Assembly (NCBI RefSeq): GCF_009711185.1
Contig: NZ_WMIF01000013.1
Coordinates: 1-64,000, forward strand
DNA: 64,000 nucleotides
Direction of reading: 5' to 3'
Source: Paracoccus limosus
GTDB taxonomy: Bacteria > Pseudomonadota > Alphaproteobacteria > Rhodobacterales > Rhodobacteraceae
Below the pieces are notes generated by a model, which did not search any database, was not told the DNA's origin, and saw nothing but the letters and a program-made list of their open reading frames with translations. This document shows, piece by piece, positions 51,469 through 60,863 of this stretch. A program made the position numbers and the translations under genes. Position 1 is the stretch's first letter. Every line of letters begins with the position of its first letter.

Positions 51469-51496
51469 TTGACAACGGGGACTGGCAGGCCATGAA
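51469..51496 (+). promoter_or_regulatory. Promoter candidate for hemE
   Basis: TTGACA (51469-51474) and CATGAA (51491-51496) are 16 bp apart, placing a start near 51503 and leaving only the AAGAGGTGAG ribosome site before the hemE ATG. Confidence 0.4.
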
Positions 51497-51515
51497 GGGG
51501 GCCAAGAGGTGAGCC

Positions 51516-52544
51516 ATGTCCGAAAAAACCATCCTGCGCGCCCTGAAGGGCGAGCGTTTGCCCGTTCCGCCCGTGTGGATGATGCGCCAGGCCGGGCGCT
51601 ACCTGCCCGAATATCGCGCCACCCGCGCGCAGGCCGGCGACTTTCTGTCGCTGTGCTATACGCCCGATCTGGCGGCCGAGGTGACCCTGCAGCCGATCCG
51701 GCGCTATGGATTCGACGCCGCGATCCTGTTTGCCGATATCCTGCTGCTGCCGCAGGCGCTGGGGGCGGATCTGTGGTTCGTGACCGGCGAAGGCCCGCGC
51801 CTGTCGACCATCACCGATGCCGCAGGCGTGGCCGCGCTGAAGCCGGTCGCGGCGATCCACGAGACGCTGGCCCCGGTCTATGAGACGGTGCGCATTCTTG
51901 CCCGCGAATTGCCGCGCGAAACCACGCTGATCGGCTTTGCCGGCGCGCCTTGGACCGTGGCGACCTATATGGTCGCCGGGCGCGGCACGCCCGATCAAGG
52001 CCCGGCCCATGCCTTCAAGGACGCCGACCGCGCTGCGTTCAGCGCACTGATCGACCGCATCACCGAGGGCACGATCGAATATCTCTCGGCCCAGATCGAG
52101 GCCGGGGCCGAGGTGGTCAAGCTGTTCGACAGCTGGGCCGGCTCGCTGAAGGGCGCGGATTTCGACGATTTCGCGGTCGCGCCGGCGCAGCGGATCATCG
52201 CCGCGCTGAAGGCGCGCCACCCCGGCATCCCGGTCATCGCCTTCCCGCGCGAGGCCGGGCCGCGCTATTCGGGCTTTGCCCGTGCGACCGGGGCCGACGC
52301 CGTGGCTCTGGACAATTCGGTCAGCGCTGACTGGGCGGCGGCCGAGGTGCAAAAGGACGGCTGCGTGCAGGGCAATCTGGACCCACGCCTGATGGTCAGC
52401 GGCGGCGCCGAGCTGGTGGCCGAGACGCGGCGGATCGTGCAGGCCTTTGCCGGCGGGCCGCATATCTTCAACCTTGGCCATGGCATCACCCCCGATGCCG
52501 ATCCCGACAATGTCAGCCGCATGATCGAGGCTATCCGCGGATAA
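51516..52544 (+). CDS. hemE: Uroporphyrinogen decarboxylase
   Basis: HemE decarboxylates uroporphyrinogen III to coproporphyrinogen III. The 342-residue TIM-barrel protein starts with [17 protein letters not shown], the diagnostic N-terminal signature, and contains [27 protein letters not shown] and [26 protein letters not shown] precedes the ATG. It is divergent from hemC, and an EamA permease follows 4 bp later, presumably co-transcribed. Confidence 0.97.
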   Translation: MSEKTILRALKGERLPVPPVWMMRQAGRYLPEYRATRAQAGDFLSLCYTPDLAAEVTLQPIRRYGFDAAILFADILLLPQALGADLWFVTGEGPRLSTITDAAGVAALKPVAAIHETLAPVYETVRILARELPRETTLIGFAGAPWTVATYMVAGRGTPDQGPAHAFKDADRAAFSALIDRITEGTIEYLSAQIEAGAEVVKLFDSWAGSLKGADFDDFAVAPAQRIIAALKARHPGIPVIAFPREAGPRYSGFARATGADAVALDNSVSADWAAAEVQKDGCVQGNLDPRLMVSGGAELVAETRRIVQAFAGGPHIFNLGHGITPDADPDNVSRMIEAIRG

Positions 52545-52548
52545 GGCC

Positions 52549-53424
52549 ATGTGGATTCTTGCTACGCTGATCGCCGCCGCCGCGCAGACGGGGCGCAATG
52601 CCGCGCAACGCGGGCTGACGGCCGAGGTCGGCACGCTGGGCGCCACCGCCGTGCGCTTCCTGTTCGGCCTGCCCTTTGCGGCGCTGTTCCTGCTGGTCTG
52701 GGGCAGCTTCGCCGCGCTGCCGCTGCCCGACGCGCGCGTGCTGGGCTGGGCGGCGCTGGGGGCGCTGGCGCAGATCGGCGCGACCGGGCTGATGCTGGTG
52801 ACGATGCAGCGGCGCGGCTTTGGTGTCACCACGGCGCTGATCAAGACCGAGCCGGTGACGCTGGCCATCATCGGCGCGCTGCTTCTGGCCGAGCCGCTGG
52901 GCCCGGCGCGGATGCTGGCCATTGCCGTTGCGACGGCGGGCGTTCTGGTGATGTCGGGCACCGACTGGCGGCAGGGCGACTGGCGCGCGGCCGGGCTGGG
53001 GGTGCTGTCGGGCGGGCTGTTCGGCCTGTCGGCCATCGGCTTTCGCGGCGCGCTGCTGGCGCTGGAAAGCGGCGGCTATGTCACCCGCTCGGCCGTGGTG
53101 CTGGCGTTAAGCCTTGCGCTGCAATCGGCGCTGATGCTGGTCTGGCTGGGGCTCGCCGACCGCCCGGCGCTGGCCGGGGTCGCCCGGCATTGGCGCGGAT
53201 CGCTGCGGGCCGGGGCGCTGGGGGCCTTGGCCTCGCTTTTCTGGTTTATGGGCTTTGCGCTGACTTCGGCCGCGAATGTCCGCACGCTGGCGCTGGTCGA
53301 GGTGGTGATGGCGCAGCTGGTCTCGGGGCGGATGTTTCGCGAAACCACGCCGCCGCGCCAGATGCTGGGCATGGCGCTGATCGTGCTGGGCGTGGCCGTG
53401 CTGATCGCGGTCAGTGCCCGCTGA
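52549..53424 (+). CDS. EamA/DMT family transporter
   Basis: The 291-residue integral membrane protein has ten predicted helices in two EamA repeats of about 140 residues each. VTTALIKTEPVTLAIIGALLL in the first half and TLALVEVVMAQLVSGRMF in the second are the equivalent helix pairs. Substrate unknown; the family exports amino acids, nucleosides or other metabolites. It starts 4 bp after hemE. Its 3' end overlaps the convergent LysE gene by 14 bp. Confidence 0.88.
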   Translation: MWILATLIAAAAQTGRNAAQRGLTAEVGTLGATAVRFLFGLPFAALFLLVWGSFAALPLPDARVLGWAALGALAQIGATGLMLVTMQRRGFGVTTALIKTEPVTLAIIGALLLAEPLGPARMLAIAVATAGVLVMSGTDWRQGDWRAAGLGVLSGGLFGLSAIGFRGALLALESGGYVTRSAVVLALSLALQSALMLVWLGLADRPALAGVARHWRGSLRAGALGALASLFWFMGFALTSAANVRTLALVEVVMAQLVSGRMFRETTPPRQMLGMALIVLGVAVLIAVSAR

Positions 53425-54004
53425 GCACCGGCAGCATCGAGGCGACCAGCAGCACCGCCATCGTCCGGTTGAACAGCCGCAGCCGCGCCGGATCCTGCAG
53501 GGCGCCGCGCAAGCCCTGCCCCATCGCCGCCCAGATCGCGACGCTGGGCAGGTTCACTGCCACAAAGACCAGCGCCACCATCAGCGTGCCGCCCGCGCCG
53601 CCGGAATAGGCCGAAAGCGCGCCCAGCCCCATCATCCACGCTTTGGGATTGACCCATTGAAAGGCGCAGGCGGCCAGAAACCGCATCGGCCGGCCCGTGG
53701 CGCCGGCTGTGCTTTCAGGCGCGGCTGCATGGGCGATCTTCCATGCCAGCCACAGCATATAGCCAAGGCTCAGCGCCTTCATCGCCAAGGCAAGGCCTGG
53801 CGCGGCATCAAGGATTCGCCCGACGCCAAGGCCCAGCACCAGCACCATGACCCCGAACCCCAGCGCCACGCCCAGCATATGCGGCAAGGTGCGGCGCAGC
53901 CCGAAATTGGCGCCCGATGCCATCAGCATCAGGTTGTTGGGCCCCGGCGTGACCGAGGTGACAAAGGCAAACGCCATGAGCGCCAAAAGAACCTGTTGCG
54001 ACAT
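53411..54004 (-). CDS. LysE family amino-acid exporter
   Basis: The 197-residue protein has six predicted transmembrane helices and the LysE/RhtB signature VTPGPNNLMLMASGANFG near residues 18-36. The start at 54004 (MSQQVLLALM) is the first ATG at the membrane segment. It is divergent from an Lrp/AsnC regulator, 67 bp apart, with a 13-bp dyad in between, the usual arrangement for an amino-acid-induced exporter. Confidence 0.92.
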   Translation of the reverse strand: MSQQVLLALMAFAFVTSVTPGPNNLMLMASGANFGLRRTLPHMLGVALGFGVMVLVLGLGVGRILDAAPGLALAMKALSLGYMLWLAWKIAHAAAPESTAGATGRPMRFLAACAFQWVNPKAWMMGLGALSAYSGGAGGTLMVALVFVAVNLPSVAIWAAMGQGLRGALQDPARLRLFNRTMAVLLVASMLPVLSGH

Positions 54005-54026
54005 TGACCCGTCCCGTGTTTCCTGC

Positions 54027-54039
54027 GCAATCATATTGC
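54027..54039. promoter_or_regulatory. 13-bp dyad between lysE-type and lrp-type genes
   Basis: GCAATCATATTGC is a perfect GCAAT/ATTGC inverted repeat with a 3-bp centre, 23 bp from the LysE start and 33 bp from the Lrp start. It is a candidate operator for the Lrp/AsnC protein. Confidence 0.4.
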
Positions 54040-54071
54040 CGGGCAGGCGCAATTTCACGGCAGATGGCGGC

Positions 54072-54548
54072 ATGGAATCTGAATCTACACAACCTGATTT
54101 CATCACGGATCAGATCAGCGCGCGAATCTTGCGAATCCTGTCCCAACAGGGGCGGATCCCGAATCAACAGCTGGCGGCCATGGTCGGGCTGTCACCCTCG
54201 GCCTGCCTGCGCCGGGTGCAAGAGCTGGAGCGGCGCGGCGCCATTCTGGGCTATCGCGCTGTCATCGCACCCTCGGCGCGGGCGGCGGGCTTTACCGCCT
54301 ATGTCACCATCGGCCTGTCGCGCCATTCGAACGAGGCGCAGCGCGCCTTTGAACGCGCCTGCATCGCCGCGCCGCAGGTGCGCGAATGCCACAACATCAC
54401 CGGCGCCGTCGAATACCTGCTGCGGGTCGAGGTGCCGGATCTGGAAAGCTATCGCCGCTTTCACACCGATGTGCTGGGCGCCTTTCCGCATATCTCGACC
54501 ATCACCACGCATGTCGTGATGGATTCGGCCAAGGACGAGCGCGGCTGA
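54072..54548 (+). CDS. Lrp/AsnC family transcriptional regulator
   Basis: The 158-residue protein has an N-terminal helix-turn-helix (about 15-70, NQQLAAMVGLSPSACLRRVQELER) and a C-terminal RAM domain (about 75-150, VRECHNITGAVEYLLRVEV). The start at 54072 (MESESTQ) fits the family length; the frame is open further upstream into the divergent gene. It probably controls the adjacent LysE exporter in response to an amino acid. It is the third Lrp paralogue of the window. Confidence 0.92.
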   Translation: MESESTQPDFITDQISARILRILSQQGRIPNQQLAAMVGLSPSACLRRVQELERRGAILGYRAVIAPSARAAGFTAYVTIGLSRHSNEAQRAFERACIAAPQVRECHNITGAVEYLLRVEVPDLESYRRFHTDVLGAFPHISTITTHVVMDSAKDERG

Positions 54549-54624
54549 TCGTGCCGGCGGCGATCGGGCCGGATCGGGCGCGAATGCGCTTTCGGACCGG
54601 CGCCGCGCGCGTTAGCAAGGCGGC

Positions 54625-56160
54625 ATGACCCTGCCCGCCCTTTCCCCCGATCAGGCCGAAGCCTGGGATGCCATTGCCTCGGCCCTGGAAACGGCCGGGA
54701 TCGACCTCGTGTCCGAAGAGACCTCGCCGCCCGTCGAGGGCAAGGGCCGGGTGATGGCGGTGATCGGCAAGGCCGGCTCGGGCAAGACGCTGCTGCTGGC
54801 CGAACTGACCAAGGCGCTGAAGGCGGCGGGGGTCGATCTGGTCTCGGGCGATTACGAGGGCAAGAAGCGCAAGGACCGGCGCACGGTTGCGATCCTTGCG
54901 CCCACGAACAAGGCGGCCTTTGTGCTGCGCATGCGCGGCGTGCCGGCGACCACCATTCACCGCATCCTTTACACCCCGGTCTATGACCCCGATTACGAAC
55001 GCATCGCCGACTGGCTGACCGGCGCCGGCGACCGGCCTGTGGTCGAGGGCGTGATCGAGGGGCTGACGGATGCCGCGCTGGACCGGGCCAAGGCGTTTTA
55101 CGATCAGCATGCCTCGATCCCCGGGGCGCTGGCAGCGGCGGGGCTGCGCGGCTCGGATTTCATTCGCGGCTGGAAGCGGCGCGAGGATGGGCTGGACGTG
55201 GGGCTGGTCGACGAGGCCTCGATGCTGGACGAGCGCCAGTTCGAGGACCTGCGCGAGATCTTTCCCGTCCTGATCCTGTTCGGCGATCCGGCGCAGCTGG
55301 CCCCGGTCGGGCAATCGGGCGAGATGGTCTTTGACCGGCTGGCCGCGCCGCAAAAGCTGATCCTGAACCGCATCCACCGCCAGTCCGGCGACAGTCCGAT
55401 TCTTGATCTGGCCCATGCGCTGGCCGATCCGGCGCTGGATTTCCCGGCCTTCGAGCGCATGGTGCAGGATGCCGCCCGCCGCGACGAGCGCGTGCTGTGG
55501 GCCGAGCGCGTTGAGTCCGATCTGATGGCGCAAAGCCCGGTGCTGGTCTGGCGCAACATCACCCGCATCAAGCTGATCCAGGCCTTTCGCACCGCATATG
55601 GCGCGCCGGGCGACGCGCTGCTGCCGGGCGAGCCCTTGATCTGCGACGGGCTGGAACTGCCGCTGAAGCATCGCAAGAAGCGCATCGACCTTGAGGCGCG
55701 CGGGCTGATCAAGGGGGCGCAGGTGATCTATCTGGGTCCGGGGCGTAAGCCCGGCTTTTCGCGGCTGCATGTGGTGGGCGCCGAAGAGCCGCGCCTGTCC
55801 GCCGCCAGCATCGTCAAGATCGAGATGCCCGATGTCGAGGAACCCTTCATCCCCTATGCCGCGCGCATGGGCGCGACCTTTTTGCATGGCGCGGCGGTGA
55901 CGATCCACAAGGCGCAGGGCAGCCAATGGCCCGATGTGCAGGTCTTTGGCCCCGACATCAGCGCCGCCGCATGGTCCAATCGCAACGAAGCGGGCGTGCC
56001 CCTGTGGAAACGCCTGACCTATGTGGCGATCACCCGCGCGCAGGAGCGTCTGCATTGGGTGGTGCGGGCGAGGCTTGCGCGACCGGCGCAGCCTTTGGGC
56101 ATCGACCATCTGGAGAACCCGGCCGCCGCGCTGGAGCTGACGGCAGAGGCCGAGGACTAA
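54625..56160 (+). CDS. RecD-like SF1B DNA helicase (AAA ATPase, UvrD-like C terminus)
   Basis: The 511-residue protein resembles Dda/RecD2-type helicases without the RecD2 N-terminal domain. Walker A GKAGSGKT lies at residues 48-55, Walker B VGLVDEASMLDE in the middle, LFGDPAQLAPVG as motif III, and TIHKAQGSQWPDVQVF and YVAITRAQERL as motifs V-VI. An insert (about residues 75-210) lies between motifs Ia and II. It is probably a 5'-3' helicase in repair or replication restart. It stands alone between the lrp and ecsC genes. Confidence 0.88.
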   Translation: MTLPALSPDQAEAWDAIASALETAGIDLVSEETSPPVEGKGRVMAVIGKAGSGKTLLLAELTKALKAAGVDLVSGDYEGKKRKDRRTVAILAPTNKAAFVLRMRGVPATTIHRILYTPVYDPDYERIADWLTGAGDRPVVEGVIEGLTDAALDRAKAFYDQHASIPGALAAAGLRGSDFIRGWKRREDGLDVGLVDEASMLDERQFEDLREIFPVLILFGDPAQLAPVGQSGEMVFDRLAAPQKLILNRIHRQSGDSPILDLAHALADPALDFPAFERMVQDAARRDERVLWAERVESDLMAQSPVLVWRNITRIKLIQAFRTAYGAPGDALLPGEPLICDGLELPLKHRKKRIDLEARGLIKGAQVIYLGPGRKPGFSRLHVVGAEEPRLSAASIVKIEMPDVEEPFIPYAARMGATFLHGAAVTIHKAQGSQWPDVQVFGPDISAAAWSNRNEAGVPLWKRLTYVAITRAQERLHWVVRARLARPAQPLGIDHLENPAAALELTAEAED

Positions 56161-56165
56161 GGCCC

Positions 56166-56987
56166 TCAGCCGCGCCGCATCAGCTTGCGCGCGGTGATAT
56201 TGGGGCTGATCTGTTCCATGCGCAGCACCAGCGCCTCGACCAGCGCTTCGCGCGGGATGCCGGTTTCATGCGACAGCCGCATCAGGCCGAACTGGACGCG
56301 GGCGATTTCCTGATAATAGCCGGTAAAGCTGTAGTTGATCGTGGCACCGGCCACCGCGCCCAGCAAGGGCACCGCCTGCGCCGCCACCTTTTGCGCCAGC
56401 GAGGCCGAAAGCCGCGGCGCCACCTTGGCGATCAGCGTCTGCACCGTCTGCCCGGTGATGGTCATGCGCGCCGCGATCAGCCCCAGATCGGCGCCGTCAT
56501 CGCCCGAAAACGGCCCAGCCGAGGCAAAGACATGCAGCGCTTCGGTCCGGGCGGCGTCGCTGTCGGGATCGAAGCCATGTTCGGCGGCGATGTCCATGAT
56601 CGCGCGCAGCAAAAGCGTCACCGTCACCGGCAGCTCGATCACCGAACCGGCCAGACCGGCCATGCCCCCGGCAGCGCCCGAAGCGGTCGAAAGCGCGCGG
56701 TTGAACCAGTCGCCGCGGTTCGACAGCAGCCCGCGCGAGCGTGACGCAGCGTCAAAAGCCCGGTTCAGCGCCGCCAGAGTGATGCGGTCCATGCGCGCAC
56801 GCACGGGCTTTGGCAGATGCTCGATCAGCCCCTCGGCGCGACCACCAACGGCGTTCATCAGTTCCATCGCAAGACCGCCCGCCTTGAGGTATCGCCGCGC
56901 CAGCCGGTCGATTTCCGCATGAACCGTAGGGTCTGTGATCGGCGGCAGCACCGCCTGGCGGGTGGGGATCGGGCTGTGTTCGGTCAT
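56166..56987 (-). CDS. EcsC family protein
   Basis: The 273-residue protein has the EcsC pattern: a helical N region (LARRYLKAGGLAMELMNAVGG), a Gly/Ala-rich hydrophobic segment (about 112-140), and the C block with AQAVPLLGAVAGATINYSFTGYYQEIARVQFGL. EcsC is named from a Bacillus ABC-transporter operon, but its function is unknown and no transporter is adjacent here. The start at 56987 (MTEHSPIP) is supported by family length. It is divergent from the Ivy gene. Confidence 0.85.
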   Translation of the reverse strand: MTEHSPIPTRQAVLPPITDPTVHAEIDRLARRYLKAGGLAMELMNAVGGRAEGLIEHLPKPVRARMDRITLAALNRAFDAASRSRGLLSNRGDWFNRALSTASGAAGGMAGLAGSVIELPVTVTLLLRAIMDIAAEHGFDPDSDAARTEALHVFASAGPFSGDDGADLGLIAARMTITGQTVQTLIAKVAPRLSASLAQKVAAQAVPLLGAVAGATINYSFTGYYQEIARVQFGLMRLSHETGIPREALVEALVLRMEQISPNITARKLMRRG

Positions 56988-57095
56988 GCTGGCGACTGGC
57001 GTCCTTGGCGGTTCTGGGGCGGTGCCCGGGCGGTTCTGGCCCGCGACGGCGGCCGGGGATCCGGTTCCGCGCAAGCCCGTGACCAAACCCAGATA

Positions 57096-57131
57096 GGAAC
57101 TCCGGGGTTCCCTGTCACCGGCTGGCGTGAC
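57096..57131. promoter_or_regulatory. Two adjacent dyads upstream of the Ivy gene
   Basis: GGAACTCCGGGGTTCC (57096-57111) is an inverted repeat GGAAC/GTTCC, and GTCAC (57114-57118) pairs with GTGAC (57127-57131). The second is followed by AATCC, as in the GTCACAATCC of the IalB upstream region at 22883. Their role is unknown. Confidence 0.35.
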
Positions 57132-57199
57132 AATCCTTTGGGCGCGGCCGGCCCAGGGACTCGCGCATGGTCCGGCCTCTGACAAAAGGACAAAGAACG

Positions 57200-57685
57200 A
57201 TGAATGGTAACCGGGTCAAACTTTCGATGATCGGCGCGCTGATGGCACTGATGGCCGCGATTCCGGCCATGGCCGAGGACAGCCCGCCCGAACTGCCCAC
57301 CCTGGAACAGCTGGACAAGGACACGTCCATGACCGCCGCCTTTGACGCCATGACCGTCAATCGCACCATGCCCGAATGGCTGAAGAACGGCGGCGTGACC
57401 ACGCCCACTCAGCAGGTCGGCTTCGACGGCAAGAGCTGGCTGGCCATGAGCTCGTGCAAGCCGCATGACTGCGCCTCCCAGCGCATCGCCGTGATCTATG
57501 AGCCCAAGAGCAATGTCATGTATGGCCTGCTGTCGGAAACCAGCAATGACGGCGCCGAGGAAAAGCTGAGCTGGCTGAACATGGGTGGCGGTGCCGAAAC
57601 CATCGACGGGCGCACCATCCTTTATGCGGCGCTGACCGGCAGCCTGCAAAACCACCCCAAAGGCTTTGACTACAACGAAAACTGA
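57200..57685 (+). CDS. Ivy family C-type lysozyme inhibitor, periplasmic
   Basis: The 161-residue precursor has a signal peptide (about 1-25, IPAMA) and the Ivy signature CKPHDC at residues 86-91, the loop that plugs the lysozyme active site. The rest matches the Ivy fold (QRIAVIYEPKSNVMYGLL). It would protect peptidoglycan from lysozyme or moderate the cell's own lytic transglycosylases. The start at 57200 follows an AAAGGACAAAG site. Together with the two LprI-type genes at 47 kb, the window holds three lysozyme-inhibitor-like proteins. Confidence 0.88.
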   Translation: MNGNRVKLSMIGALMALMAAIPAMAEDSPPELPTLEQLDKDTSMTAAFDAMTVNRTMPEWLKNGGVTTPTQQVGFDGKSWLAMSSCKPHDCASQRIAVIYEPKSNVMYGLLSETSNDGAEEKLSWLNMGGGAETIDGRTILYAALTGSLQNHPKGFDYNEN

Positions 57686-57722
57686 AACCCGACCGCTGGT
57701 GCAGGGCGGGACCGCCCTGCGC

Positions 57723-58259
57723 CTAGCCCCGGCTGCCGATGCTGCGCCACGCCGTGCCCGAGGCCTCGTTGTCGCTGGTGTCGCGCGTCACCGCGCCCTC
57801 GACCCCCTGCCATGCGCCCGGCTCCAGTTCCAGCCCCAGCACGCGCTCGGGGTTGGTGGGCGGCGGCATCTGCACATGTTCCAGCTTGCGAAAACCGAAG
57901 CGGCGGTAATAGGGCTCGTCGCCGACCAGCATCACCCGCACCCAACCCTGTGATTCGGCGCGCCACAGCCCCTCGCGAATGAGCAGCCCGCCCAGACCCT
58001 CGCCCTGCGCGGTCGGGTGGACCGCGACCGGGCCCAGCAGCAGCACCGGCTCGTCCGCGACATGCACCGGCCAGAAGCGGATGGCACCCACCACCACCTC
58101 GCCGCTGTCGCGCAGCACAAGGCACAGGCCGGGCACCGGCGGCACGCCTTCACGCAGGCGATATGAGCTGAGCGCGGTGCGACCCGGCGCGAAGCAGAGG
58201 TCCAGAAGGGCCTCGACCTCGGGCGTATCGACCGCCCTTTCCGGGCGAAGTGCATACAT
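57723..58259 (-). CDS. GNAT family N-acetyltransferase
   Basis: The 178-residue protein has the acetyl-CoA loop of GNAT enzymes (VHPTAQGEGLGGLLIREGL), preceded by LLLGPVAV and followed by VMLVGDEPYYRRFGFRK, typical of the YhbS-like group. The substrate is unknown. The start at 58259 (MYALRPERA) fits the family; other frames upstream are not similar. It is convergent with the Ivy gene. Confidence 0.9.
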   Translation of the reverse strand: MYALRPERAVDTPEVEALLDLCFAPGRTALSSYRLREGVPPVPGLCLVLRDSGEVVVGAIRFWPVHVADEPVLLLGPVAVHPTAQGEGLGGLLIREGLWRAESQGWVRVMLVGDEPYYRRFGFRKLEHVQMPPPTNPERVLGLELEPGAWQGVEGAVTRDTSDNEASGTAWRSIGSRG

Positions 58260-58459
58260 CGGGCCATCCCTAGAAGCAGCGGGCGCGGCCCCCCTATCAC
58301 GCATGACGCGCCACGAAAACCGCCCAGCCGCCCCGGCGGGAAAATTCCTGCGCTGGGGTCCCTGCGGCGGGGCGCGGCCCGGCCAGGGTGCTTGACGCCG
58401 GCATGGGCTGCGGGCAGACCTGTGATCTGCGACCCAGCCAGCAGGAAGGCCCGGAAACC

Positions 58460-59056
58460 ATGTTCTATCGCCCCGAGGCCGGCCATGGCCTGCCGCACAA
58501 TCCGCTGAACGCAATCGCCGCCCCCCGGCCCATCGGCTGGATCTCGACGCGCGGCACGCAGGGCGACAACCTGTCGCCCTATTCCTTCTTCAACCTGACC
58601 GCCTATGTGCCGCCGCAGGTGATGTTTTCCTCGACCGGGGCCAAGCCGGACCGGCCGGGCACCAAGGATAGCGTGGCCCAGATCGCCGAAAGCCGGGTGT
58701 TCTGCGTCAATATCGCCGATGGCAGCATGGCGCAGGCGCTGAACGCCAGCTCGGCCGCCCTGCCCGCCGGCACCAGCGAATTCGAGGCCTGCGGCATCGC
58801 CGCCGCCGAATGCGACACCATCGACTGCCCCCGCGTCGCGGGCGCGGCTGCTGCGCTGGAATGCCGGATGACGCGCATCATCCGGCTGGCGGGTGATGCC
58901 AATATCATGGTGCTGGGCGTCGTCACCGGCATCCACCTGCGCGATGATTGCGTGCAGAACGGACGCTTCCGCCCGCCAGCCGGGTGGCTGTCGCGGCTGG
59001 GCTACAAGGACTTCACCATCACCACCGACACTTTCGAAATGGAACGCCCCCGATGA
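58460..59056 (+). CDS. Flavin reductase-like FMN-binding protein
   Basis: The 198-residue protein has the split-barrel flavin reductase fold: [51 protein letters not shown] (FMN phosphate site) and [10 protein letters not shown]. Similar proteins in Rhodobacteraceae are small flavoproteins of unknown partner. AGGAAGGCCCGG lies upstream of the ATG. Its stop overlaps the apt start (ATGA), so the two are translationally coupled. Confidence 0.9.
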   Translation: MFYRPEAGHGLPHNPLNAIAAPRPIGWISTRGTQGDNLSPYSFFNLTAYVPPQVMFSSTGAKPDRPGTKDSVAQIAESRVFCVNIADGSMAQALNASSAALPAGTSEFEACGIAAAECDTIDCPRVAGAAAALECRMTRIIRLAGDANIMVLGVVTGIHLRDDCVQNGRFRPPAGWLSRLGYKDFTITTDTFEMERPR

Positions 59057-59622
59057 GCGACCTCCGCCCGCGCGAGCCGCGCCATCGCGACACGCGCGTC
59101 CTGCGCGACTATATCCGCACCATCCCGGATTTTCCGAAACCGGGCATCCTGTTTCGCGACGTGACGACGCTGTTTGCCGATGCGCGCGGCTTTCGCATGG
59201 CGGTGGACCAGTTGCTGACCCCCTATGCCGGCGAGCCGATCGACAAGGTCGTAGGTCTTGAAGCGCGCGGCTTCATTCTTGGCGGCGCGGTGGCGCATCA
59301 GCTTTCGGTCGGCTTCGTGCCGATCCGGAAAAAGGGCAAGCTGCCCGGCGCCGTGGTCAGCCAGGCCTATGCGCTGGAATATGGCGAGGCGGTGGTCGAG
59401 ATCCATGACGACGCGCTCAAACCCGGCGAGCGGGTGCTGATCGTCGATGACCTGCTAGCCACCGGCGGCACGGCAGCGGCGGGGATCGAGCTTTGCGAAA
59501 GGCTGGGGGCCGAGGTGATCGGCTGCGCCTTCGTCATCGACCTGCCGGAACTCGGCGGCCGGGCCCTGCTTGAGGAACTGGGCTATGACGTCCATGCCCT
59601 GACGGTGTTTTCCGACCGCTAG
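59053..59622 (+). CDS. apt: Adenine phosphoribosyltransferase
   Basis: Apt salvages adenine to AMP with PRPP. The 189-residue protein contains [40 protein letters not shown], the flexible-loop segment [20 protein letters not shown], and the PRPP-binding motif [20 protein letters not shown]. It is coupled to the upstream flavin reductase gene by a 4-bp overlap, with ispH 43 bp downstream on the same strand. Confidence 0.96.
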   Translation: MSDLRPREPRHRDTRVLRDYIRTIPDFPKPGILFRDVTTLFADARGFRMAVDQLLTPYAGEPIDKVVGLEARGFILGGAVAHQLSVGFVPIRKKGKLPGAVVSQAYALEYGEAVVEIHDDALKPGERVLIVDDLLATGGTAAAGIELCERLGAEVIGCAFVIDLPELGGRALLEELGYDVHALTVFSDR

Positions 59623-59665
59623 CGCCGCCCTTGCGGCAGCCGGACCGGATCGCTAGGTGAGGCGC

Positions 59666-60619
59666 ATGGAACAGAAAGCCCCCCTGACCCTTTACCTTGC
59701 CGCGCCGCGCGGCTTTTGCGCCGGCGTTGACCGCGCCGTCAAGATCGTCGAGATGGCGCTGCAGAAATGGGGCGCCCCGGTCTATGTCCGCCATGAGATC
59801 GTGCACAACAAATTCGTGGTCGAAGGACTGCGCGACAAGGGCGCGGTCTTTGTCGAGGAACTGGACGAATGCCCCGATGACCGCCCGGTGATCTTTTCGG
59901 CGCATGGCGTGCCGAAATCCGTCCCGGCCGAGGCGCGCCGGCGCGAGATGATCTTTGTCGATGCCACCTGCCCCCTGGTCAGCAAGGTCCATGTCGAGGC
60001 CGAGCGTCACCATGCCGCCGGCCTGCAGATGGTGATGATCGGCCACGCCGGCCACCCCGAAGTGCTGGGCACCATGGGCCAATTGCCCGAGGGCGAGGTG
60101 CTGCTGGTCGAAACCGTCGAGGATGTGACCGGGATTGCCCCCCGCGACCCTGCCCGGCTGGCCTTCATCACCCAGACCACGCTGTCGGTGGACGATACCG
60201 CCGCCATCGTCGCGGCCCTGCAGGCCCGCTTCCCCGCCATCGTCGGCCCGGCCAAGGAAGACATCTGCTACGCCACCACCAACCGTCAGGCCGCGGTCAA
60301 GGCCATCGCAGGCCGCATTGACGCGCTTCTGGTGATCGGCGCCCCCAACAGCTCGAACTCGCGCCGGCTGGTCGAGGTCGGTCGCGCTGCTGGCTGCGAC
60401 TATTCGCAACTGGTGATGCGCGCCGACCAGATCGACTGGCGCGCGATGCAGGGCATCCGCTCGGTCGGCGTCACCGCCGGCGCCTCAGCGCCCGAGGTGC
60501 TGGTCAACGAGGTGATCGACGCCTTTCGCGCCCGCTACGACGTGACCGTCGAACTGGTGGAAACCGCGCGCGAGAATGTCGAATTCAAGGTGCCCCGGGT
60601 TCTGCGCGAGCCCGGCTGA
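59666..60619 (+). CDS. ispH: 4-hydroxy-3-methylbut-2-enyl diphosphate reductase
   Basis: IspH performs the last step of the MEP pathway, forming IPP and DMAPP with a [4Fe-4S] cluster. The 317-residue protein has the three cluster cysteines at residues 18 ([11 protein letters not shown]), 102 (DATCPLVSK) and 201 ([11 protein letters not shown]), and the proton-relay glutamate region between them. The ATG at 59666 is preceded by AGGTGAGG; a GTG three codons earlier is less likely. The inverted pair of repeat A follows the stop. Confidence 0.97.
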   Translation: MEQKAPLTLYLAAPRGFCAGVDRAVKIVEMALQKWGAPVYVRHEIVHNKFVVEGLRDKGAVFVEELDECPDDRPVIFSAHGVPKSVPAEARRREMIFVDATCPLVSKVHVEAERHHAAGLQMVMIGHAGHPEVLGTMGQLPEGEVLLVETVEDVTGIAPRDPARLAFITQTTLSVDDTAAIVAALQARFPAIVGPAKEDICYATTNRQAAVKAIAGRIDALLVIGAPNSSNSRRLVEVGRAAGCDYSQLVMRADQIDWRAMQGIRSVGVTAGASAPEVLVNEVIDAFRARYDVTVELVETARENVEFKVPRVLREPG

Positions 60620-60646
60620 GCGCCGCCCTTCGTCGCCGCCGCGAAT

Positions 60647-60709
60647 GGGTATTTGTGAAATGATGAAATCGGCCCGCCCGGCTGGTATTTCATCATTTTC
60701 CAAATACCC
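60647..60709. repeat. Inverted pair of repeat A (copies 4 and 5)
   Basis: A plus-strand copy (GGGTATTTGTGAAATGATGA, 60647-60668) and a minus-strand copy (60688-60709) face each other and pair 22 of 24 bases across a loop of about 18 nt. The hairpin lies 28 bp after the ispH stop and could end or stabilise its transcript. Confidence 0.75.
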
Positions 60710-60863
60710 ATCGCGACACCTGCCAGAGGCGCGGCCTGCGGACTGATGGCGATGCTGCTGACACCCGCTGCCTTGCCTTCTGGCAGGGCGTCGCGATCCT
60801 GCCTATAGTGCCGCGACATGCTGCGGGAAAATCCCGCAGAAGCAAGATCAAGGTGACAAGTCG

